Below, in pieces: positions 51,401-58,611 of a stretch of DNA of 64,000 nucleotides. The translations under genes and the position numbers were made by a program. The stretch comes from an uncultured Pelagibacteraceae bacterium (GTDB lineage Bacteria > Pseudomonadota > Alphaproteobacteria > Pelagibacterales > Pelagibacteraceae). The notes under the pieces are model-generated. The model was not told the origin of the DNA and did not search any database. It was given only the letters and a program-made list of their open reading frames with translations. The stretch covers positions 88,736 through 152,735 of the forward strand of contig CACDZF010000002.1 in NCBI GenBank assembly GCA_902557385.1, given 5' to 3'. The first letter of the stretch is position 1. Every line of letters starts with the position of its first letter.

Positions 51401-51596
51401 GAGTTACTTCTTGGTCAATTATTTCTGCAGAAGCAGACTTATAGTCTACTTTAACTTGTACCACAGGTGGCTGCAAACCACTTGGCAATTCTCTAACTGG
51501 CAATTCTGAAAACACAAATATTCCAAAAACAATTAAAACTAAAGACATTACCCAGGCAACAACTGGTCTTCTAATACTTATTTCGGTGATAAACAT
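48474..51596 (-). CDS. RND multidrug efflux pump, inner-membrane transporter
   Basis: This 1040-residue proton-driven RND transporter of the HAE-1 class (AcrB/MexF type) shows RRPVVAWVMSLVLIVFGIFVF in the first helix, the proton-relay aspartates in LAIGIITDDSVIM (about residue 408), a second large periplasmic loop, and the TM10 lysine in GISTKNSILIVDYA. Length and two-fold repeat are normal. One base separates it from the adaptor gene upstream. No outer-membrane TolC-type gene is adjacent. Substrate is unknown. Confidence 0.93.
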   Translation of the reverse strand: MFITEISIRRPVVAWVMSLVLIVFGIFVFSELPVRELPSGLQPPVVQVKVDYKSASAEIIDQEVTQVLEDVIGGAEGIKNIDSNSENGNSTINIEFNTDINLDSAANDIRERVARVVDNLPSEADAPQILKQSAGFSTTMWLALSSPTWSDLELGDYAERYLVDQFSSVKNVGRIRTGGLRDLSVRVWIDPIKLAANDLTIQEVENALRTENVSLPAGTLEANNIDLTLNLDKSYNQIDKLKGLPLKKIKNRVIRLADVSNIEFGPVSEKTLFKAQKKNSLNLKTVGIGIYAKSGSSTVELSKEIEKKLVQVRKTLPDGLNLEIAFNRANYVGAAIKEVYKTLFIAFFLVVLIIYLFLGNLKAVIVPAVALPVSLIASFLGLYLFGLSINIFVLLSFILAIGIITDDSVIMTDAIYRRIENGETPLVAAYKGSKQITFAIIATTLILIAVFLPLIFIDGIAGTLFRETAIALSFSIVVSSFVALTLSPMLGSKFLKKTTSKNFFVSKFTTFFNSFQKMYQETLLYWLNKKKTIISFILIIIVCSAGLYSFTKKELLPMEDRGVYIIIGNTDEGSSFEYTEKRAEEVEKRLIPLLQSSETPYKRLIMRVPGFGDNKNSFNSFIIIALLDHWKNRNEDSITVMRQAIGKIVTVPETMAFPISPQSIRVSNYRKPVQMVILGNSYEELEIIQSQVIEKLRRNKNLTRIESDYSRDKPEIKLSINKNKAKDLGISSDSIGKTLETLYGGKTVTKFNKLGKEYPIILQQFLVDRRSKEGLAKIFVRSNTTGKLISLANLVEFNEEGSPKKLKRYNRQRSVTISANISENYTLTEAIKYLENTMNETYPNRQIGWKGKSEELKETSNELYIIFGLALLTAYLVMAATFNSFIHPFIIVLTVPLALFGGLVFILFLNSSINIFSQIALVILIGISTKNSILIVDYANQLRALGKNIENSITEACSLRFRPIMMTSLSTMIAMIPLIVGNIGPGAGEGSRLAVGATILGGMIISTFFTLYVTPTMYLALAKNTKRIDAVDIELKKQLR

Positions 51597-52466
51597 TTAT
51601 TTACTAATTGGTTTTATTTTACCTTTTGGATTAACTTTTTTAAGTCCCGCTGCAACAATAGTGTCTCCTTCATCAAGACCGGATAATACTTCAACAAGAC
51701 CTTCATTTCTAACACCAATCCTGACTTCCTTTTTTTCTATATTGTTATTCTCTATTACCTTATAAACATAAACTTTATTTCCCTCTAACATGATGCTTGT
51801 ATCTGGCACACTCAAAGAGTCTCTTTGATTAAATTTTATTGTAACTTCTAAAAGTGAACCTGGGATTAATTCAAATTTTTCGTTATCAATTTTTATTCTT
51901 ATTAAAAGACTTCTAGTTTCAGCATTAATACGACTTGATACTCCATCCACTTTTCCTAAATAAATTTTTTCTTTGTTTCCTGAAAATTTTGCTTCGATAG
52001 GAAGGTTTTTTTTTAAATTGTTAGCAAAGATTTCGGGTATTTTAAGATCAGAATAAATTATAGAATTATCATCTAATGTTATAATAATTGAATTTTCTGA
52101 GTCCAATGTGTCCTCTGTCAGACCTCTATACCCAAGCATACCACCAAAAGGAGCAGTGATAACTCTCTCTTTTAATTTAACAATAGTTTGTCCTTTTTTC
52201 ACATATTCTTTCAGTTCTAATTCTGAAATAAGCTCATTTTTTTTTATTCTATAAGACATAGTTTTTTTTGAAATTGCTGTTCCAAAACTTTCTATTTCTT
52301 CGGAAAAATTACTATTTTGAACTTCAGTAACAATTATTCCAGGCGGCGGTCTTTTGCTAAATTTTTTTTGAAAGTGAGCACCTATCATTGTTCTTGCAAT
52401 TACTACAACAGCAATAATAAGAAAAAAAATTGCTATAATAGTTATAAGTTTAGTTGATCTTTTCAT
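51597..52466 (-). CDS. RND periplasmic adaptor (membrane fusion protein) lacking the alpha-hairpin
   Basis: This 289-residue adaptor is shorter than the usual 350-400. It has an N-terminal membrane anchor (residues about 8-28), first beta-barrel strand (GIIVTEVQNSNFSEEIESFG), a lipoyl half (KKNELISELELKEYVKKGQTIVKLK) that runs directly into the second lipoyl half (RVITAPFGGMLGYRGL) near residue 93, then a beta-barrel and membrane-proximal domain (GSLLEVTIKF, LEGNKVYVYKV, VEVLSGLDEGDTIVAAG). The coiled-coil hairpin that normally separates the two lipoyl halves and contacts TolC appears absent. No frameshift is seen. The gene precedes the RND transporter in the same operon. Confidence 0.85.
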   Translation of the reverse strand: MKRSTKLITIIAIFFLIIAVVVIARTMIGAHFQKKFSKRPPPGIIVTEVQNSNFSEEIESFGTAISKKTMSYRIKKNELISELELKEYVKKGQTIVKLKERVITAPFGGMLGYRGLTEDTLDSENSIIITLDDNSIIYSDLKIPEIFANNLKKNLPIEAKFSGNKEKIYLGKVDGVSSRINAETRSLLIRIKIDNEKFELIPGSLLEVTIKFNQRDSLSVPDTSIMLEGNKVYVYKVIENNNIEKKEVRIGVRNEGLVEVLSGLDEGDTIVAAGLKKVNPKGKIKPISK

Positions 52467-52468
52467 TT

Positions 52469-53287
52469 TTATTTAATCATACCATATTCAGCCCAAGAGC
52501 CATCATAAACAGTTGGAGAATACTTATCATTAATCATAGAATATGCTAGGGCTAAAACTGAAGCTGTAATTCCAGATCCACAAGAAAATACTATGTTATT
52601 TTCATTAACGATTCCAATATCCTTAAATTTTTTTTTTATAAATTCTTTATCTCTAAAAGTTTTATCTTCTTTATTAATCAAATCCATAAAAGGAAGACAA
52701 TATGAGTTTTTAATTGAACCACTTCTTAATTCAGGTCTAGGCTCTTTTTCTAATCCTAAAAATCTATTTTTGCTTCTTGCATCTACTATCTTAAACTCTT
52801 CTTTAAAAATATTATCATCAATTTCTTTTTTTGTTTTTACCAAATGAATTTTTTTTCGAGATTGGTAGTATTGGTTGGCAATAACAGTTTTTTTGTTAGT
52901 AGTTTTTTTGTTTTCTTTTTTCCATTTAAAAAAACCTCCGTCTAAAATAGAAATTAGATTTGGGTCATGACCAAAAAAAATAAATGTGTACCAACATCTA
53001 CATGAACTTAATACGTCAGAATTATCGTATATTACTATTTTGTCAGAATTTGAAATACCCAAATTAGAAACTATTTCTTCCCAATCCTGTTCTTCTGGGA
53101 GCATATGCGGTAATTGACTTTTTTTATTCGAGTTTTTATCGATATCAAAAAAAATAGCATTTTCGATATGTTCTTTATTATATTCTTCGAATGCATTTCT
53201 ATTTACATTAGGCATGTGCCAAGATGAGTCTATAATTTTAACTTTTGAATGATTTTTCATCAACCAATCCGTTGAAACTATACTCAT
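52469..53287 (-). CDS. sseA: Thiosulfate / 3-mercaptopyruvate sulfurtransferase
   Basis: This 272-residue protein has two rhodanese domains. VSTDWLMKNHSKVKIIDSSWHMP opens the first. The second carries the active cysteine in VFSCGSGITASVLALAY near residue 230, with the CGSG(I/V)TA loop typical of 3-mercaptopyruvate sulfurtransferases. WAEYG near the C-terminus also fits. ATG 53287 is chosen. A longer frame from 53338 would run into msrA and its residues do not resemble the family. It handles sulfane sulfur, relevant for an organism that relies on reduced sulfur. Confidence 0.88.
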   Translation of the reverse strand: MSIVSTDWLMKNHSKVKIIDSSWHMPNVNRNAFEEYNKEHIENAIFFDIDKNSNKKSQLPHMLPEEQDWEEIVSNLGISNSDKIVIYDNSDVLSSCRCWYTFIFFGHDPNLISILDGGFFKWKKENKKTTNKKTVIANQYYQSRKKIHLVKTKKEIDDNIFKEEFKIVDARSKNRFLGLEKEPRPELRSGSIKNSYCLPFMDLINKEDKTFRDKEFIKKKFKDIGIVNENNIVFSCGSGITASVLALAYSMINDKYSPTVYDGSWAEYGMIK

Positions 53288-53289
53288 GA

Positions 53290-53736
53290 TTAATTTCTTT
53301 TTTGAATATATTTTTGATGATAATCTTCTGCTTTGCAATAATTTATTTCTTTTGAAATATTTGTTTTAATTTTTCCATCATATTTTTTATCAAATATTAA
53401 TTTTGTTTCCTCAGCAATTTTTTTTTGTTTATCATTTATAAAAAAAATTTCGCTTCGGTATTGTGTTCCTATGTCAGGACCTTGCCTATTTAAAGTAGTA
53501 GGATCATGCATTTCAAAAAATTTATTTAATAGATTTTCATATGTAATAATTTTTTCATCAAATTCTATTCTTACTACTTCAGCATGATTTGTAGATCCAG
53601 AGCATACTTCCTCATATGTTGTTGGATTTGTTTTTCCTCCACAATAGCCAACTTCAGTATTCATTACCCCATTCAATTTAGAAAATTTTTCTTCTGGCCC
53701 CCAAAAACATCCTAATGCCAATATAGCTATTTCCAT
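53290..53736 (-). CDS. msrA: Peptide methionine sulfoxide reductase A
   Basis: This 148-residue enzyme reduces methionine-S-sulfoxide in proteins. The catalytic cysteine motif LGCFWGPEEKF is at the N-terminus. VGYCGGKTNPTYEEV-like text, STNHAEVV and HDPTTLNRQGPDIGTQYRSEIF are diagnostic. A further cysteine (NYCKAEDYHQKY) near the C-terminus may resolve the sulfenic acid. It is at the short end of the family. It is two bases upstream of sseA and divergent from a DMT transporter. Confidence 0.94.
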   Translation of the reverse strand: MEIAILALGCFWGPEEKFSKLNGVMNTEVGYCGGKTNPTTYEEVCSGSTNHAEVVRIEFDEKIITYENLLNKFFEMHDPTTLNRQGPDIGTQYRSEIFFINDKQKKIAEETKLIFDKKYDGKIKTNISKEINYCKAEDYHQKYIQKRN

Positions 53737-53771
53737 TGATTATTATTTTAAATTATCTAAAAGTTATTCTT

Positions 53772-54653
53772 ATGTTGTCTAAAAATCAATTGGGCTTTTT
53801 GTACATGTTTCTCTCAGTTTGCGCATTTTCAATCATGGATCTGATTGTTAAATGGTCAGAACACTATCCATTAGGAGAAGTGTTATTTTTTAGAGGTTTT
53901 TTTGGATTATTATTTTATTTTTTTATAATTCCTAGAGAAAGGTTTAAAGATTTTTATTATACAAAAAGGGCAGGACTACATTTCTTGAGGTGCATATTTG
54001 GATTGATAGCGCTTTTGGCAATTTTTATTGCATTGAGAAATTTACCTCTTGCTACAGTTGTAAGTATTTCTTTTGCCGCACCAATCTTTACTACAATTTT
54101 TTCAATTTTTTTTTTAAGTGAGAAAGTTGGTTTATTTAGGTGGTTAGCTGTACTAGTTGGTTTCATAGGAATTATTATCATTACAGAGCCAGGTTTTAGT
54201 TCTTTAAATATTTATTATGTATATCCAATAATTTTTTGTTTAGGTTTATCTTACGTAGCTATTGCAATTAGACAATTATCAACAACCGAACCAGTATGGT
54301 TAATATCTCTGAATTTTTCAGCAGCAATAACTCTTGTTAGTATATTTACAATTCCTTTTGGTTGGATTATGCCAAATATCAAAGACTTAGTTTTGTTATC
54401 TTTTATAGGAATTTTTGGTGGTGTAGCAAATTTATGGTTAAGCCAATCTTATAAATTTTCTGAGGTATCTCTAGTAACACCTTTGAAATATTTAGCTCTG
54501 GTTTTTGCAATAATTTTTGGATTTTTTATATGGGACGAAATACCAACATTTAAAACTTTATTAGGTGCATTGTTGGTTATTACCTCGTCTGTGATTATTT
54601 TTAGAAGAGAAATTGTTTTAAAAAAACAAGTTTCCATACCTAGACATGAGTAA
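53772..54653 (+). CDS. EamA/DMT-family permease
   Basis: This membrane protein of about 293 residues has ten predicted helices arranged as two EamA repeats (GFLYMFLSVCAFSIMDLIVKW...; later YVYPIIFCLGLSYVAIAIRQL). The family exports or imports amino acids, nucleotide precursors or other metabolites. The substrate cannot be assigned. ATG 53772 is preferred. A TTG at 53736 would overlap msrA. The gene overlaps the next one by 8 bp. Confidence 0.85.
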   Translation: MLSKNQLGFLYMFLSVCAFSIMDLIVKWSEHYPLGEVLFFRGFFGLLFYFFIIPRERFKDFYYTKRAGLHFLRCIFGLIALLAIFIALRNLPLATVVSISFAAPIFTTIFSIFFLSEKVGLFRWLAVLVGFIGIIIITEPGFSSLNIYYVYPIIFCLGLSYVAIAIRQLSTTEPVWLISLNFSAAITLVSIFTIPFGWIMPNIKDLVLLSFIGIFGGVANLWLSQSYKFSEVSLVTPLKYLALVFAIIFGFFIWDEIPTFKTLLGALLVITSSVIIFRREIVLKKQVSIPRHE

Positions 54654-55272
54654 ACCTCCCAAGTACTGGAATAGAGCAAAAATTTATTTATCAAAAAAAG
54701 ATAAAATAATGAAAATCTTAATAAGAAAATTTAAAGATAAAACATTAACTACCAGAAAAGATATTTTCTTTTCTTTATGTAAAAGTATTATAGGTCAACA
54801 AATTAGTGTTGCCGCTGCAAACTCTGTATTTAAAAAGTTTAATAAAGCATGTAAGGGAAAAATTAATCCTAAAATGATTAAAAATCTTAGCACTCAAAAA
54901 CTTAAAAAATGTGGTTTAAGTAGACAAAAGGCAAGAGGAATTAAAGAACTTTCAATTAAATTTTTAAACAAATCATTTAATCCAAATTTAATTAAAAATA
55001 TGAATGATGAAGAAGCAATCATATATCTTTCTAGCTTAAGACAAATTGGTAGATGGTCTGCAGAAATGATATTAATTTTTACTTTTAATAGAGAAAATAT
55101 ATGGCCAGTCCAGGATATTGGTTTGTTAAGAGCAATCTCAAATAATTATAAAAAAAAATACCTACCACCTGAAAATTTTGTAAAAAAATTAAATAAAAAG
55201 TTTTCACCTTATTGTTCGGTTGCAACCTGGTATTTGTGGAGATCAATAGATGATGAGCCAATTCAATACTAA
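54646..55272 (+). CDS. alkA: DNA-3-methyladenine glycosylase II-like (HhH-GPD)
   Basis: This 208-residue base-excision repair glycosylase has KSIIGQQISVAAANSVFKKF in the first helical region, LSRQKARGIKELSIKF, the helix-hairpin-helix LSSLRQIGRWSAEMILIFTF, and the catalytic aspartate in IWPVQDIGLLRAI. It lacks an iron-sulfur cluster. It corresponds to the short AlkA/Mag-type glycosylases that remove alkylated purines. It starts inside the end of the permease gene. Confidence 0.86.
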   Translation: MSKPPKYWNRAKIYLSKKDKIMKILIRKFKDKTLTTRKDIFFSLCKSIIGQQISVAAANSVFKKFNKACKGKINPKMIKNLSTQKLKKCGLSRQKARGIKELSIKFLNKSFNPNLIKNMNDEEAIIYLSSLRQIGRWSAEMILIFTFNRENIWPVQDIGLLRAISNNYKKKYLPPENFVKKLNKKFSPYCSVATWYLWRSIDDEPIQY

Positions 55273-55331
55273 ATTTCCTCAAGTATTTGAATTATAATAT
55301 TTCAATTATACTGCAATCCAATATGCTCTCA

Positions 55332-56225
55332 TTAATTTTCAATCCATTTTTTTAATTTGTCTTTATTTTCTAATATATATTTGGGCAAGAGATTAATATC
55401 AACTTTATTAAGTTTATTTCCACTTTTAAATTGATTTAAACGCTGGTCTGTTTTTAAATTGTAAATTGTTTTTTTTTGTTCAACTAATTTTTTTATTTTG
55501 TCTACACCAATTGGATTTAGATCATATTCTCTATGATGAAGATATGATTTTAATTTTTTTTCAATTTCCTCTGGAGTTTTTAAATATGAAAAGTGCCAAC
55601 CACCATCATCAATAAATTTTATATTCCTATACTTGTTTTTTGAAAACAATGTATCTAACCGCCACCATGAATAAGATCTATCTTTTATGTTTCTAAGCCA
55701 TTGAGGAGATTCTAAATTTTTCATCTGACATGCTTTTGTCCCGATCCATGAACAATTTTCTAGTTTCAAATTGAATTTGTAATACATCATATCTTGTTTA
55801 AAAAAAATAAACTTATTTTTAATATTTTTAAAATTAACATTGCTTAAATTTGGTATTTCGTCTAAATCAGAAATTATAATCCAGTCATTACTGGCGGCTT
55901 CTGAAAGACAATTTTTAATATAGTTTCTTTGGAAATTCTCTCTTTTGATAGCATTTAAAATGTACTTATCACTTGTTTCATTTTCAGTATCTTTTACATT
56001 AATTCTTTCAATATTCTTTGGCTGATCTTTAAGTAAGACGTACTCGATTTTATTTTCGAATTTCTTATATTTTTCTTTGTTAAAAGTAGGTTTTTTTATT
56101 TCTCCTTTATGGTTATAGTTACATTCAATTATTATGAATTTATCAACGAATTTATCTAGATAATTCAACCTTAGATCTAGCAATAAACTTTCATCAAAAT
56201 ACATGAAGCAATCAAATATTTTCAT
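55332..56225 (-). CDS. Glycosyltransferase family 17 protein
   Basis: This 297-residue protein begins MKIFDCFMYFDESLLLDLRLNYLDKFVDKFIIIECNYNHKGE-like text, with a later metal-binding DWIIISDLDEIPNLSN and WHFSYLKTPEEIEKKLKSYLHHREYD. These fit GT17, the family of eukaryotic beta-1,4-N-acetylglucosaminyltransferase III with scattered bacterial members that decorate surface glycans. No signal peptide is seen. Acceptor and donor are unknown. It stands alone between alkA (convergent) and a phosphoribosyltransferase gene (divergent). Confidence 0.78.
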   Translation of the reverse strand: MKIFDCFMYFDESLLLDLRLNYLDKFVDKFIIIECNYNHKGEIKKPTFNKEKYKKFENKIEYVLLKDQPKNIERINVKDTENETSDKYILNAIKRENFQRNYIKNCLSEAASNDWIIISDLDEIPNLSNVNFKNIKNKFIFFKQDMMYYKFNLKLENCSWIGTKACQMKNLESPQWLRNIKDRSYSWWRLDTLFSKNKYRNIKFIDDGGWHFSYLKTPEEIEKKLKSYLHHREYDLNPIGVDKIKKLVEQKKTIYNLKTDQRLNQFKSGNKLNKVDINLLPKYILENKDKLKKWIEN

Positions 56226-56272
56226 AAATTTATATTATTTTAATTAATTTTTAATATGATACCAAAATTAAT

Positions 56273-56803
56273 ATGAGCAATAAATTAATAATTAGCTTCG
56301 AAGAATATCTTGATACAGTTGAAAAATTGGCTTTAAAGATTCATCAAAACTATAAACCCACTGTTTTAGTTGGGATTATGAGAGGCGCTGCACCAATAAT
56401 AGATATTCTTTCCAGAATTTTAAAACTTCCAACTGCATATATTGTGATCCAAAGCTATTCCGGTAAGGGAATTGAAGATAAACAAGGTAAATTAATGTTT
56501 GCTCGAGAAATCAGCTCATTAGCAGTTCCTAAGGATTTTAATAAGGTGCTTTTAGTTGATGATTTATCTGATACGGGCTTAACATTAAATAAAAGCATTG
56601 AATGGTTACAGAATTATAATCCAATCAAAGACCATATTGAGGAAATTAAAACTGCCTGCTTGTGGAAGAAAAAATCTTCAACTTTTACACCTGATTTTTG
56701 TTCTGTATTACTAAATCATGATCCTTGGATCGTACAACCAACTGAGCACTACGAAGAAATTGATATAAATAAAATCAAATCAAAACATAAAGGGCTAGAA
56801 TAA
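56273..56803 (+). CDS. Purine phosphoribosyltransferase
   Basis: This 176-residue type I phosphoribosyltransferase has the PRPP-binding motif VLLVDDLSDTGLTLNKSI and the upstream GIMRGAAPIIDILSR loop. It resembles xanthine-guanine/hypoxanthine phosphoribosyltransferases, which salvage bases directly to nucleotides. The exact base is uncertain. A purine permease gene lies convergent immediately downstream, so uptake and salvage are neighbours. The last codons form the left arm of a shared terminator hairpin. Confidence 0.82.
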   Translation: MSNKLIISFEEYLDTVEKLALKIHQNYKPTVLVGIMRGAAPIIDILSRILKLPTAYIVIQSYSGKGIEDKQGKLMFAREISSLAVPKDFNKVLLVDDLSDTGLTLNKSIEWLQNYNPIKDHIEEIKTACLWKKKSSTFTPDFCSVLLNHDPWIVQPTEHYEEIDINKIKSKHKGLE

Positions 56804-56820
56804 ATCCAGCCCTTTTATTG
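56789..56820. terminator. Bidirectional rho-independent terminator
   Basis: AAAGGGCT (56789-56796) and AGCCCTTT (56808-56815) form a perfect 8-bp stem with an 11-base loop that includes the phosphoribosyltransferase stop codon. On the plus strand the stem runs into TTTTATTG. On the minus strand it is followed by TTATGTTTTG. It lies between two convergent genes and can serve both. This is one of very few clear intrinsic terminators in the window. Confidence 0.85.
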
Positions 56821-56828
56821 TTTCAAGA

Positions 56829-58139
56829 TTATGCAACTGTAAAACTTATAATACTTAGAACGGCAATTAACCAAATTGCTGGTGAAGTCTCAGAAAATTT
56901 TCCAGTAAATATTTTTATTAAAGCATATGCAACAAATGCAAGCGCAATACCATTGCTAATACTATATGTTAATGGCATCGTTATCATAGCAACTATTGCA
57001 GGAGCAGACTCTGCAATATCATCCCATTCAATATCTGTTATATTTTTTACAAATAGAACAGCTACGTATAAAAGAGCAGCGCCATCTATTTCTTTCGGTA
57101 AGCTTGTTGCTAGGGGTGAAAAGAATAAACATGCTAAAAACAGAACACCAATAACCAGAGATGTCATACCAGTTCTTCCACCGGCTTTTACCCCTGCTCC
57201 AGACTCAACATAACTCGTTACCGTTGTAGTTCCCATTAACGCTCCAGCGACAGTACCCACGCTATCAGATAGCATTGCTTTATTTATATCTTTAACTTTT
57301 CCTTTGCTATCAACCTTTCCTGCTACGTTAGCTACCGAAGTTAATGTTCCTGCTGTATCAAAAAAGTCTATAAACAATAAAGTAAAAATAACTGTCGACA
57401 TACTTGCTGTCATCGCGGCCGTAAGATCGAATTCAAATAGATATGTCATAGGAGGAGGTGAACTAACTACACCATTAAATTTTGCTAATCCGCTAACCCA
57501 TGCAATAATACTAAAAGCAATTATTCCAATTATAATATTTCCTTTTACTTTTAATTTTTCCAAAACTACCATTGAAACAAAAGCTAAACATCCAAGCAAA
57601 ACCAAAGGATTCTTGATATCACCTAGAGTCACTAATGTTACAGGATGATCTCCAACAACTCCCATAATTTCCAATCCTATGATTGCTAAGAATAATCCTA
57701 TGCCAGCACCAATTCCTAACTTTAAACTTCTAGGTATTGAATTTATCAACCATGCCCTAATAGGCGTTAATGAGATAATTAAAAATAATACTCCTGCAAC
57801 TAACACTGCCCCTAAAGCAGCTTGAGGTGTGTATCCCATTCCAGCAACAACGCCAAAAGCAACGAACGCATTGATTCCCATACCTGGGGCTAGCCCTATT
57901 GGCCAAGTTCTTCCATAAAATGCCATTATGAAACACGCAATTGCAGTAGCAACTATAGTTGCAGTAAAAACAGCTCCAAAATCAAAAAAGCCTTTTTCTG
58001 GTCCCGCAAATTCTCCAGATAATATAAAAGGATTTAAAAACATTATGTAAGCCATGGTTAAAAAAGTAGTTATCCCAGCTATTACTTCTGTTTTAAAATC
58101 AGTTTTGTGTTTTTTATAATTAAAATAATTTTCTAACAT
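56829..58139 (-). CDS. Purine (guanine/hypoxanthine) permease, AzgA family
   Basis: This 436-residue NCS2-related transporter begins with KTEVIAGITTFLTMAYIMFLNPFILSG, the AzgA/PbuG hallmark. Later blocks are GLAPGMGINAFVAFGVV, GIGAGIGLFLAIIGL, FFDTAGTLTSVA and GTTTVTSYVESGAGV. About 12-14 membrane segments are predicted. It likely imports guanine, hypoxanthine or adenine by proton symport. A strong GGAGGAAA precedes its ATG, suggesting high translation. It is convergent with the phosphoribosyltransferase gene and shares its terminator. Confidence 0.92.
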   Translation of the reverse strand: MLENYFNYKKHKTDFKTEVIAGITTFLTMAYIMFLNPFILSGEFAGPEKGFFDFGAVFTATIVATAIACFIMAFYGRTWPIGLAPGMGINAFVAFGVVAGMGYTPQAALGAVLVAGVLFLIISLTPIRAWLINSIPRSLKLGIGAGIGLFLAIIGLEIMGVVGDHPVTLVTLGDIKNPLVLLGCLAFVSMVVLEKLKVKGNIIIGIIAFSIIAWVSGLAKFNGVVSSPPPMTYLFEFDLTAAMTASMSTVIFTLLFIDFFDTAGTLTSVANVAGKVDSKGKVKDINKAMLSDSVGTVAGALMGTTTVTSYVESGAGVKAGGRTGMTSLVIGVLFLACLFFSPLATSLPKEIDGAALLYVAVLFVKNITDIEWDDIAESAPAIVAMITMPLTYSISNGIALAFVAYALIKIFTGKFSETSPAIWLIAVLSIISFTVA

Positions 58140-58174
58140 TTTTCCTCCAAAGATTAGTATTCGTAATTTATTTG

Positions 58175-58204
58175 ATTCTATTAAAAATTACTCTTTAAAT
58201 TCAA
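58175..58204 (-). promoter_or_regulatory. Candidate promoter of the purine permease
   Basis: On the minus strand TTGAAT (58199-58204), an 18-base spacer and TAGAAT (58175-58180) lie about 35 bases before the permease start, leaving room for a leader with the GGAGGAAA site. The match is moderate. Confidence 0.4.
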
Positions 58205-58217
58205 ACTTTATTAACAT

Positions 58218-58247
58218 TTTACAACTTATAAGTTTATATTTTAGAAT
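58218..58247 (+). promoter_or_regulatory. Candidate promoter of the small lipoprotein gene
   Basis: TTTACA (58218-58223) and TAGAAT (58242-58247) are separated by 18 bases and precede ATG 58271 by 23 bases. The spacing is acceptable. It is divergent from the permease promoter in the same 131-bp gap. Confidence 0.4.
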
Positions 58248-58270
58248 ATTTAAAACTGTTATCATTGAAT

Positions 58271-58576
58271 ATGAAAAAGTTAATTACTTTCCTTTTAGGC
58301 ATTGTGCTTCTATTTACCCTTTCAAACTGCCAAACTATAAAAGAAAAAACTGATGAAATTGTAAAAAAAGAGAATAAAAAATTAAGTCAATTTATAGGAC
58401 AGCCAGTTTCAGAATTAAAGATCGTAATGGGAAAGCCCACTAGTCTTTCTAAGAGTGAAACAGGCTCAAAACTATTAATCTACAAAACTAAAAAATACGG
58501 AATACCATGCGAAAGGAAATTTGAAATTAACAATAATGATATGGTGATCGGATTTCAGTCAAAAGGTTGTTTTTAG
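58271..58576 (+). CDS. Small putative lipoprotein
   Basis: This 101-residue protein is not recognised at family level. A signal peptide (MKKLITFLLGIVLLFTLSNC) ends in a lipobox with cysteine near residue 20. A charged segment (KEKTDEIVKKENKKLS) and a small domain follow, with GQPVSELKIVMGKPTS and KKYGIPCERKFEINNNDMVIGFQSKGC. The last part resembles the BamE/SmpA-like pattern of a short helix followed by beta strands and two cysteines, but this is only a suggestion. The start at ATG 58271 is preferred over TTG 58265. Confidence 0.6.
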   Translation: MKKLITFLLGIVLLFTLSNCQTIKEKTDEIVKKENKKLSQFIGQPVSELKIVMGKPTSLSKSETGSKLLIYKTKKYGIPCERKFEINNNDMVIGFQSKGCF

Positions 58577-58578
58577 TA

Positions 58579-58602
58579 CTTGTGGGGAATGTACCCCACA
58601 AG
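58579..58602. terminator. GC-rich hairpin between convergent genes
   Basis: CTTGTGGGG (58579-58587) and CCCCACAAG (58594-58602) form a perfect nine-pair stem with a six-base loop, three bases after the lipoprotein stop. No T-tract follows on either strand, so it is not a standard intrinsic terminator. It may stop transcription by another route or protect the 3' ends of the two convergent mRNAs. Confidence 0.5.
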
Positions 58603-58611
58603 CAAGGTAAC

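Noticed and set aside
52469..53338. Longer start for the sulfurtransferase gene
   Set aside because: The extra 17 residues are the antisense-free overlap with the msrA end in another frame and do not match the rhodanese family; ATG 53287 gives the expected N-terminus.
56818..57213. Plus-strand open frame of 131 codons
   Set aside because: It is the reverse complement of the conserved purine permease gene and has no family features of its own.
58140..58270. Possible purine riboswitch before the permease
   Set aside because: No three-way junction or conserved loop-loop sequence could be found in the 131-bp gap.
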